From Gammaproteobacteria bacterium (GTDB lineage Bacteria > Pseudomonadota > Gammaproteobacteria > Nitrosococcales > Methylophagaceae), in assembly GCA_003645385.1 (NCBI GenBank), contig QNEY01000119.1:1-6058 (forward strand): a DNA stretch of 6,058 nucleotides. Direction: 5' to 3'. Position 1 is the stretch's first letter; the number at the start of each line of letters is the position of its first letter. Positions 1 through 6,058 of the stretch are shown here, piece by piece. Made by a program: the position numbers and the translations under genes. The notes beneath the pieces are model-generated. The model saw only the letters and a list, made by a program, of their open reading frames with translations, was not told the DNA's origin and did not search any database.

Positions 1-567
1 CGTGAAGAGGTGCTCGATTGTAATTATGTGAGAATTCGAGAAGGTAATGAGGGCGAGGCACGCATGGTGGTAGAAGAACAGGATGGAACCACGCGGCCAT
101 TGACGGATCTTATTAGTGAAGCAGATATCATCATAAACGGAACCTTTCAAGATACAGAAAATCCTACTGACTTTGTGACCGAAGCAGAAAGCGCATGCCT
201 CAAGTCTAATGGGCTGATTATTGATGTCAGTTGTGACGAAGGAATGGGATTCTTTTTTGCCAAACCCACTACATTCAAGAATCCGATATTTAAGTATAAA
301 ACTATCGATTATTACGCCGTGGATCACACTCCTAGCTATCTTTGGGAAAGTGCCACACGAGAAATTTCTGCTGCTCTCATTGTTTATTTACCGACTGTAC
401 TGGCGGGCCGCGATAGTTGGCAGAAAAATGAGACAATTCGACGGGCGATCCCTATAGATGGTGGCGTGATTCAAAATTCCTCTATTCTGAAGTTTCAAAA
501 GCGTGAACCGCACTACCCTCATGCGTACATCAAGCCTTCTGGAAATGCTGGCTCGGATAAGATGTAG
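1..567 (+). CDS. N5-(carboxyethyl)ornithine synthase-like dehydrogenase, C-terminal part (5' end outside window)
   Basis: The frame is open from the first base and ends at TAG 565-567, giving 188 codons. The GTG at 10-12 is an internal valine, because the codons before it (Arg-Glu-Glu) stay open and a whole N-terminal domain is missing. The visible part begins near the end of a Rossmann-type nucleotide-binding domain: ADIIINGTFQDT, then LIIDVSCDEGMGF, AKPTTF and the diagnostic YYAVDHTPSYLWESATREIS, followed by a helix ending PTVLAG and a tail with RAIPIDGGVIQN and FQKREPHYPH. These blocks match my memory of N5-(carboxyethyl)ornithine synthase, a relative of alanine dehydrogenase. Known members reductively condense pyruvate with the side-chain amino group of ornithine (or lysine) using NADPH, in the cytoplasm. 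Substrate here is inferred. The nearest alternative is another alanine dehydrogenase/saccharopine dehydrogenase-like enzyme. Only 1 of 10 leucine codons is TTA, unlike recC and recB. Confidence 0.8.
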   Translation, partial: REEVLDCNYVRIREGNEGEARMVVEEQDGTTRPLTDLISEADIIINGTFQDTENPTDFVTEAESACLKSNGLIIDVSCDEGMGFFFAKPTTFKNPIFKYKTIDYYAVDHTPSYLWESATREISAALIVYLPTVLAGRDSWQKNETIRRAIPIDGGVIQNSSILKFQKREPHYPHAYIKPSGNAGSDKM

Positions 568-645
568 CCTACCAGCCTATGCGCCTTCATCGCGCGTCTG
601 AGGCAGGCGTTGGGCAAGGTACACGAATGACCTCTTTTGGCACGT

Positions 646-679
646 TAGCGACGAATTGTTCAAAGGTCGCTATTCGACC
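646..679. repeat. Nested inverted repeats, two alternative stems
   Basis: TAGCGAC at 646-652 pairs perfectly with GTCGCTA at 666-672 across a 13-base loop. A second stem, GGTCG at 665-669 with CGACC at 675-679 around the loop CTATT, shares bases with the right arm of the first, so the two are mutually exclusive. No T run follows, so this is not a standard intrinsic terminator. The block lies 79 bases after the upstream stop in the G+C-richer part of the gap. It could be a dispersed intergenic repeat element or a relic; the pairing is seen, the role is unknown. Confidence 0.5.
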
Positions 680-990
680 CAAAGCAGACAGTTAGATTAT
701 TAAACTCCAGGAAGAAATATTCTCAATAATTGAACGCATCTCATTATGCTGCCTACAGCCTGAACTGAACCGGAACGCCCTGTGAAATCGAGGGTTTTAA
801 GTACAATAAATTGAATACTGAGCATTACGGATACCAAATAATAAATAGCCATTGCGAAAATAACTCATCGCAACTATATCGATTTACCAGAACCTTTCAT
901 TTCGCTTTAGATTAATAGCATTTGGACAATTCATGATATGTCTACTAAAGCAACTAAAACCATTTCTTTCAATGGAACAATGCAATTTGT

Positions 991-1017
991 AAAGTGACAT
1001 TTGCAAGCAAAGTGTCA
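991..1017. repeat. Imperfect palindrome with embedded direct repeat upstream of recC
   Basis: TGACATTTGC at 995-1004 faces GCAAAGTGTCA at 1007-1017 across AA; the arms pair over 10 positions with one bulged G. The same stretch holds a direct repeat with one mismatch, AAAGTGACA (991-999) and AAAGTGTCA (1009-1017), with starts 18 bases apart. The two-base spacer is tight for an RNA hairpin but suits a dimeric regulator binding DNA. It sits about 95 bases upstream of the recC start, where promoter elements are expected. It does not match the LexA box (CTG-N10-CAG). Operator function is inference. Confidence 0.45.
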
Positions 1018-1043
1018 ACGCCTTATTGTAACGGCTCGATAAT
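1001..1043 (+). promoter_or_regulatory. Weak candidate promoter for recC-recB
   Basis: TTGCAA (1001-1006), a 17-base spacer and TATTGT (1024-1029) match the sigma-70 consensus at four of six positions in each box. A better isolated -10, GATAAT (1038-1043), lies just downstream but lacks a good -35 at the usual distance. Either would leave a leader of roughly 60-80 bases before the recC start. The first pair overlaps the palindrome, so a protein bound there would be expected to block it. This is a pattern match in AT-rich DNA and is not strong. Confidence 0.2.
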
Positions 1044-1101
1044 TTCTGCCTTTTTTGTTTTCCATCAAGGCTTAATCCCTTAACATAAGGTTTTTACTGA
1101 T

Positions 1102-1106
1102 GGGGA
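1102..1106 (+). promoter_or_regulatory. Ribosome binding site of recC
   Basis: GGGGA lies six bases before the ATG at 1113-1115. It is a modest Shine-Dalgarno match, weaker than the AGGAGG in front of recB. It supports ATG 1113 as the start, as does the protein's N-terminus, which lines up at residue 1 with E. coli RecC. Confidence 0.6.
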
Positions 1107-1112
1107 TTCCAG

Positions 1113-4100
1113 ATGCTTGAAGTTGTTTACAGCAATAATATGGTGCAATTGGCTGCACGGCTTGCTGATTTACAACAGTCCCGACCACTTTCACCCTTAG
1201 AAGCTGAAACGGTAATTGTGCAGAGTAATGAACTCTCTCGCTGGTTATCATTATTTTTAGCGCAACATCACGGAATTGCTAGTCATATCGACTTTCCTTA
1301 TCCATCGGCTTTTATTTGGGCATTATTTCGTCGGTTATTGCCGGATATTCCAAAACAGTCTTCATTTTCAACTGATGCTATGGCATGGAAAATCTATGAA
1401 TTATTACCAGCGTGTTGTAATGAACCTGGTTTTGAAGCAGTTACTACCTATTTAGGTGAGTTGGATGACCTCGTGAAGCGATATGCATTGGCACATCGTA
1501 TTGCTGATAGTTTTGACCAATATTTAATGTACCGGCCTGATTGGATTCAGAAATGGGAACAAGGTGAAAAACCACATTGGCAGGCCATGTTATGGCAGAA
1601 AGTGATTGCAGGTAATAGTAATCCAAAACATCGTGCTAATTTATTGACTCAGTTAAAAGTTTATTTGTCTTCACAGCAAGATATTTCAGCAGGGCTACCT
1701 TCACGATTGGCTATTTTTGGGCTTTCTGCTTTGCCACCAGTTTATCTTGAATTATTTGAATTGATGGCTCGTCATTGTGATGTTTACTTGTTTATTTTAT
1801 CTCCCAGTGAGGAATATTGGGGAGACTTAGTTGATGAGAAAACACGTAGCAAACAGTTATTGAGTTCACCTGAACAAGCAGACTATTCAACAAGCGGACA
1901 TCCTTTATTAGCAAGTTTGGGCAAACAAGGACAAGAGTTCTTTGAACAGATACAAGGCTGTCAGCATCAAGACGAACAGATTTTTGTTCGACCTCAGTCA
2001 GTGTGTTTATTAGGCAAGCTTCAACATGATATTTTTGAGTTAAGCCAGTTTGAAAATACTAATCAACAGAAGCATCAAATTGAGCTTGAAGATGATTCGA
2101 TAATGATCCATGCCTGTCATAGTGCTATGCGGGAAATTGAAGTCTTACATGACCAATTATTAGCCTTGTTTGAACGTCATCCTGAATTGTCGTCAACAGA
2201 TATAGTGGTGATGACGCCCGATGTGGATATTTATTCTCCGTGGATTGATGCTGTATTTGCTTGTGCAACAGCAGAACATTTTATTCCTTATAGTATTGCT
2301 GATAGTGGTATTCAACAACAAAGTCGGATTATTACTGCTTTCAACAATTTATTAGATATATCGCAATCACGGTTTGATGTTGAAAGTATCGTAGGCCTAT
2401 TAGAATGTGAGGCGATTCAGAACAAGTTTTCCTTGCATGAAGATCAATTGGTATTGATACGAACCTGGCTACAAGAAACCCAAACACGGTGGGCTTTATC
2501 TGCCGATGATAAAGCAGCATTAGGTTTACCTGCTACCGAAGCTAATACCTGGCGTGCTGGTTTGGACAGATTGTTGTTAGGTTATGCGATGCCTTTATCT
2601 GCTGATGGAGATAACTGGGGTTTATTCGATGGCAAATTAGGCTTCGATGGTATTAGTGGCGATCGAGCTGAAACAATGGCACAGCTCTGTGCATTTGTGG
2701 ATTGTCTGGATAAGTATCGTCAGCATTTGAAAGGCAACTATACTGCCCAGCAATGGCAGCAACAAATATTAAGCTTATTAGATGATTTCTTCTTAGCATC
2801 TTTTAATAACTCAAGTGACGAATCTGAGTTGATATTGATCAGGAAAACACTTGATAGTTTAGTTGAAACAGTTGAGCTGGCAGAGTTCGAACAAACAATG
2901 TCGATTGATTTACTCAAAGAATGGTTGAGTGGGCATTTGGATGAGACTCAAACACAAACTCGCTTTATGGGTCATGGTGTCACTTTCTGTGGCATGGTTC
3001 CAATGCGAAGTATTCCGTTCAAAGTTGTCTGTTTGATTGGTATGAATGACGATAGTTATCCACGTCGACAACCTTCATTGGGCTTTGATTTGTTAGCAAG
3101 TGATTTTAGAAAAGGTGATCGTTCAAGGCGTGATGATGATCGTTACCTATTTTTAGAATCATTACTGTCAGCACAATCTCATTTTTATATCAGTTATGTC
3201 GGTGCCAGTATTTATGATAACTCTGCGATACCACCTTCAGTTTTGGTGAGTGATGTACGGGATGTATTACGGCAAAGTTTTGAGACTGTTGATAGCGCGG
3301 ATATTTGGCAACAGATCTCGACTCAACATCCTTTACAGGCATTTAGTGAACGATATTTTGATGGCTCATCGGACAAATTATTTAATTATACATCTGATCA
3401 ATGCCCACCAAGCAGAACGCAAGAGGGTGATACCCCACTATGGTTTGAACAGGCTTTACCTGAGGCTGAGGATTCATGGAAGCAGGTCAGTATTACTCAA
3501 TTAAGCAAATTCTTTCGGCATCCAGCAAGGTATTTATGTCAAGAACGGCTAGGACTTTGGTTGGAAATTGGTGAGGATCAATTAGAAACCCGCGAACCAT
3601 TTACTTTGGATGGTTTGCAGGCATGGCAATTACGGGAACAATTACTGCATTATCGCTTACAGGATAAGGACTTGTCTGAGGCCTTACCGTTGATTCAGGC
3701 AACAGGCGTGTTACCTCAAGGCAGTGTTGGTAATTATGAGTTTAATGATCAGCTCGATAAGGTTGAAGCCTTTTCTGAAAAACTATTACCTGAATATCCT
3801 GAACAATTTTTAGAACCGTTGTCATTCGAATTGAAATTTGGCGAGTTTACCTTGAAGGGGCAACTCGATGGCTTATCTAACGATGGTTTGTTTAGTTATC
3901 GAATGGGCAAAGCCAAGGGTGGTGAGTTTTTAGTGATTTGGTTACGTCACTTGGTTTTAAATTGTCTGCAAGCTGAAGGGGTAGTCTGTGAAAGTCGTTG
4001 GATAACAGAAGACAATGATTATCACTTTCAAACGGTTGATAATGCCAAGTCATTATTAGAAGATTTATTGATCTATTATTGGCAGGGTTTGCAACAACCA

Positions 4101-4334
4101 TTGCCTTTATTTCCTAACACCAGTTTTGCTTATGCTCAAGCCAGTTTGAAAGGTAATAAAACTGACTCAGCAATTGATAGTGCTTGGAATGGAAACATGT
4201 ATGTGACTGCTGAAAAAGAAGATTTGTATTATCAGCAGCTTTATTCATCACCACCATTAGATGAGCAGTTCAAAGAATTAGCATTAGCTATTTATGAACC
4301 AATTCAGGCACATTTAGCAGGAGGCAAGTTATGA
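1113..4334 (+). CDS. recC: Exodeoxyribonuclease V gamma subunit RecC
   Basis: This is a complete 1073-residue RecC, slightly shorter than the E. coli protein (1122). In RecBCD it holds RecB and RecD together, splits the DNA strands and reads the Chi sequence on the unwound 3' strand. Its helicase-like fold has lost ATP-binding motifs, and no Walker A is visible here. Conserved blocks run in family order: VQSNELSRWL (36-45), IDFPYPSAFIW (59-69), SFDQYLMYRPDW (133-144), HRANL (173-177), SALPPVYL (205-212), FCGMVPMRSIPFKVVCLIGM (625-644) and RSRRDDDRYLFLE (670-682). The last two are near-identical to E. coli, while the C-terminal third is more divergent. Several positions matching the E. coli Chi pocket differ (see findings). 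TTA is the favourite leucine codon. The stop overlaps the recB start, so the two are probably one operon. Identification is very secure. Confidence 0.97.
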   Translation: MLEVVYSNNMVQLAARLADLQQSRPLSPLEAETVIVQSNELSRWLSLFLAQHHGIASHIDFPYPSAFIWALFRRLLPDIPKQSSFSTDAMAWKIYELLPACCNEPGFEAVTTYLGELDDLVKRYALAHRIADSFDQYLMYRPDWIQKWEQGEKPHWQAMLWQKVIAGNSNPKHRANLLTQLKVYLSSQQDISAGLPSRLAIFGLSALPPVYLELFELMARHCDVYLFILSPSEEYWGDLVDEKTRSKQLLSSPEQADYSTSGHPLLASLGKQGQEFFEQIQGCQHQDEQIFVRPQSVCLLGKLQHDIFELSQFENTNQQKHQIELEDDSIMIHACHSAMREIEVLHDQLLALFERHPELSSTDIVVMTPDVDIYSPWIDAVFACATAEHFIPYSIADSGIQQQSRIITAFNNLLDISQSRFDVESIVGLLECEAIQNKFSLHEDQLVLIRTWLQETQTRWALSADDKAALGLPATEANTWRAGLDRLLLGYAMPLSADGDNWGLFDGKLGFDGISGDRAETMAQLCAFVDCLDKYRQHLKGNYTAQQWQQQILSLLDDFFLASFNNSSDESELILIRKTLDSLVETVELAEFEQTMSIDLLKEWLSGHLDETQTQTRFMGHGVTFCGMVPMRSIPFKVVCLIGMNDDSYPRRQPSLGFDLLASDFRKGDRSRRDDDRYLFLESLLSAQSHFYISYVGASIYDNSAIPPSVLVSDVRDVLRQSFETVDSADIWQQISTQHPLQAFSERYFDGSSDKLFNYTSDQCPPSRTQEGDTPLWFEQALPEAEDSWKQVSITQLSKFFRHPARYLCQERLGLWLEIGEDQLETREPFTLDGLQAWQLREQLLHYRLQDKDLSEALPLIQATGVLPQGSVGNYEFNDQLDKVEAFSEKLLPEYPEQFLEPLSFELKFGEFTLKGQLDGLSNDGLFSYRMGKAKGGEFLVIWLRHLVLNCLQAEGVVCESRWITEDNDYHFQTVDNAKSLLEDLLIYYWQGLQQPLPLFPNTSFAYAQASLKGNKTDSAIDSAWNGNMYVTAEKEDLYYQQLYSSPPLDEQFKELALAIYEPIQAHLAGGKL
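4319..4324 (+). promoter_or_regulatory. Ribosome binding site of recB
   Basis: A perfect AGGAGG lies inside the last codons of recC, six bases before the recB ATG at 4331-4333. It fixes the recB start. Together with the ATGA overlap it suggests that recB translation is both coupled to recC and able to recruit ribosomes itself. Confidence 0.8.
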
Positions 4335-6058
4335 CAGCCTTTGATGTCAATACAGTCCCATTAGAAAAGCTAAATATCATTGAAGCCAGTGCTGGAACAG
4401 GTAAGACTTATACTTTAGCTGAGTTATACCTACGTTTGATTCTTGAAAAGGATTTAACAGTAGATCAAATCCTGGTGGTGACTTATACCCGAGCTGCAAC
4501 AGAAGAGCTACGTGAGCGATTACGCCAAAAGTTAGTTGATGCACGTGATGAACGATTAGGCCAAACAGAAATCGAACAGTATAATCTACAAAAACTGAAT
4601 CTTGCTATTCAGAGTTTTGATGAGGCAGCCATTTTCACTATTCATGGTTTCTGCCAACGTGTTCTCGGTGATTTTGCATTTGAAAGTGGTTTACGATTCG
4701 AGCTGGAATTGATCGGTGATGATCAGGAGTTATTGCAATCAGTGACGGATGATTTCTGGCGTCGAGAAGTTACTACTGCCGATAAGGATTTTATTAGCTA
4801 TTTGTTGGGTAAAAAAGAAAGTCCTGAGAGTTTACTGAAATCAATAAGAAGCTTGATTGGGAAACCATACCTGGACCTAATTGCAGTACCAGAAGTCAAT
4901 ATTGAACAATGTTGCCAGGAGGTTCAAAAACAGTTCGATCATGTAAAGATACTGTGGCAACAGGAGCAGAAACAGATTATTGAGACCTTGCATAATAAGG
5001 GCTTACTTAATGGCAATAAATATCGAACAACTAGTGTTGAGAAATGGTTATTACAATTGGTAGAGTTGATGACTCATACCGATATGCCAAACAGTTTATT
5101 CGATAGCTTTGAACGATTTACTCCTGCAAAACTTGAAGATGCATTAAAAAAAGATCAAATTCTGCCTGAGCTTCGATTTTGGTTAGCGTGTGAATGGTTA
5201 CTTGAGCAATATCAGCAATTACAGCAGGCAAGAGAGCTGCAACATCAACAGTTACGATTGAAACTGTTGGAATATATAACTGAAATTTTGCCACAACGAA
5301 AACAGCAGCAACAAGTGCAATCATACGATGATTTATTACTGAATCTAGGGCAAGCTTTGAATGGAACTCGAGGTGACTGGCTGGTGGAACAGTTACGCAA
5401 ACAGTATCAAGCAGCATTGATTGATGAGTTTCAGGATACGGACCCAATCCAATATGCCAGTTTTAGCCGGATTTATTCAGATAGTTGCTTGCCTACATTT
5501 CTGGTCGGAGATCCAAAACAGGCGATTTATAGTTTTCGTGGTGCTGATATTTTTACTTATTTAAAAGCTAAATCTCAGGCTGATAATGAATATACTTTAA
5601 CAACTAATTGGCGTTCTCACCCTAATCTGGTCACTGCTGTAAATACTATTTTTAGAAGTCATCCAGAGCCTTTTATTTATCGAGATATTCCTTTTAATTC
5701 AGTGGGTGCAGCACGTGATGACGACCCGGTTTTAAAGTTTGGACAAACTGTTCCGGCTCCTTTCCATATTCTATGGGCTGGCAGTGATAAACCCATGGCT
5801 AAAAAAGATCTGACTAGTATTGCAGCTAATGTGACAGCGGATGAGATTGCCAAATTATTAAATCTTGCTCAATCAGATGAAGCCGTATTGATTGACGAGA
5901 AAAGTAAACAAGCACGAGCATTGTCGGGTGGTGATATTGCTGTATTAGTGCGTAATCACCGACAAGCTCATGCGATACAACAATGTTTACAAAAACGTGG
6001 CATTAATAGTGTGCAACAAGGGCGAGAAAATGTATTTTCCTCCAATGAAGCTCTGATA
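4331..6058 (+). CDS. recB: Exodeoxyribonuclease V beta subunit RecB, N-terminal 576 residues (3' end outside window)
   Basis: The frame starts at ATG 4331, overlaps the recC stop as ATGA, and stays open for exactly 576 codons to the window edge. RecB is the 3'-to-5' helicase and nuclease of RecBCD and also loads RecA. Superfamily 1A helicase motifs appear in order: Walker A EASAGTGKT (18-26, Lys25), motif Ia VVTYTRAATEELRERLR (49-65), IFTIHGFCQR (101-110), Walker B LIDEFQDTD (363-371, with Asp365-Glu366), motif III VGDPKQAIYSFRGADIFTYL (from residue 392), motif IV TTNWRS (424-429) and DIAVLVRN near the end. All catalytic residues seen are intact. Family members are about 1180 residues, so roughly half is visible; motifs V and VI and the C-terminal nuclease domain lie beyond the edge. 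Residues 293-330 are unusually glutamine-rich. In E. coli ptrA sits between recC and recB; here it is absent. Confidence 0.96.
   Translation, partial: MTAFDVNTVPLEKLNIIEASAGTGKTYTLAELYLRLILEKDLTVDQILVVTYTRAATEELRERLRQKLVDARDERLGQTEIEQYNLQKLNLAIQSFDEAAIFTIHGFCQRVLGDFAFESGLRFELELIGDDQELLQSVTDDFWRREVTTADKDFISYLLGKKESPESLLKSIRSLIGKPYLDLIAVPEVNIEQCCQEVQKQFDHVKILWQQEQKQIIETLHNKGLLNGNKYRTTSVEKWLLQLVELMTHTDMPNSLFDSFERFTPAKLEDALKKDQILPELRFWLACEWLLEQYQQLQQARELQHQQLRLKLLEYITEILPQRKQQQQVQSYDDLLLNLGQALNGTRGDWLVEQLRKQYQAALIDEFQDTDPIQYASFSRIYSDSCLPTFLVGDPKQAIYSFRGADIFTYLKAKSQADNEYTLTTNWRSHPNLVTAVNTIFRSHPEPFIYRDIPFNSVGAARDDDPVLKFGQTVPAPFHILWAGSDKPMAKKDLTSIAANVTADEIAKLLNLAQSDEAVLIDEKSKQARALSGGDIAVLVRNHRQAHAIQQCLQKRGINSVQQGRENVFSSNEALI

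Larger units (their letters stand above)
568..1112. other. 545-base intergenic region without a convincing gene
   Basis: No reading frame of normal gene size or recognisable protein lies between the upstream dehydrogenase and recC on either strand. The first part (about 568-690) is visibly richer in G+C and contains nested inverted repeats. The part from about 695 to 990 is AT-rich with only a weak 6-base inverted repeat (TTGCGA 852-857 and TCGCAA 868-873, 10-base loop). From 991 on it holds a palindrome and the recC leader. I saw no tRNA, no strong stem followed by a T run to end the upstream gene, and no recognisable transposase remnant. Two very short frames (579-695, 38 codons; 938-997, 19 codons) are open but show no convincing coding signal. 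Confidence 0.7.

Noticed and set aside
10..12. GTG as the start of the first gene
   Set aside because: The frame is open to base 1 and the family's N-terminal domain is missing, so this is an internal valine of a gene cut by the window edge.
221..457. 78-codon plus-strand frame inside the first gene
   Set aside because: It lies in another frame of a recognisable conserved protein and has no recognisable sequence of its own.
582..612. Possible terminator after the first gene (CGCCT with AGGCG)
   Set aside because: The stem is short with a long loop and no T run follows.
1078..1095. CCTTA-ACA-TAAGG followed by TTTTT as an attenuator or terminator just before recC
   Set aside because: The stem has only five pairs, two of them G-C, with a three-base loop; too weak to terminate transcription and likely by chance in AT-rich DNA.
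1444..1626. 60-codon minus-strand frame within recC
   Set aside because: It is antisense to conserved RecC residues and resembles no known protein; a shadow frame.
3250..3504. 84-codon plus-strand frame within recC
   Set aside because: It is out of frame with RecC and has no recognisable domain.
3892..4101. 69-codon minus-strand frame within recC
   Set aside because: Antisense shadow with no recognisable domain.
5118..5447. 109-codon minus-strand frame within recB
   Set aside because: It is antisense to RecB up to and including the Walker B region; the valine/alanine-rich look comes from reading CAA/CAG-rich codons backwards.
4331..6058. Possible frameshift in recB
   Set aside because: Reading the whole stretch codon by codon gives 576 uninterrupted codons with all helicase motifs in one frame.

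Overview
The window looks like chromosomal DNA of an AT-leaning gammaproteobacterium. It carries recC followed directly by recB, with no ptrA between them, so the layout differs from the recC-ptrA-recB-recD order of E. coli and its enteric relatives. RecC and RecB both align convincingly with the E. coli proteins from memory, but they are divergent and their leucine codons favour TTA. I cannot name the genus.

Layout: 1-567 is the 3' half of a gene for an N5-(carboxyethyl)ornithine synthase-like NAD(P)-dependent enzyme, cut by the window's left edge. 568-1112 is a 545-base stretch without a convincing gene. Its first ~130 bases are richer in G+C and hold nested inverted repeats. The rest is AT-rich and ends in an imperfect palindrome with an embedded direct repeat, then the recC leader and ribosome binding site. 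1113-4334 is a complete recC (1073 aa). 4331-6058 is the first 576 codons of recB, overlapping recC by four bases (ATGA) and running off the right edge without a stop or frameshift.

How the genes work together: RecC and RecB are the gamma and beta subunits of exonuclease V (RecBCD), which unwinds and degrades broken double-stranded DNA ends until it meets a Chi site and then loads RecA. The four-base overlap suggests matched translation of the two subunits. recD is expected downstream but is not in the window. The upstream amino-acid enzyme has no evident link to this complex and its leucine codon choice differs from recC/recB.

No undescribed multi-gene system is visible. The observations most worth checking are the substitutions in RecC at residues that correspond to the E. 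coli Chi-recognition pocket, the structured block at 579-695, and the palindrome/direct repeat upstream of recC.
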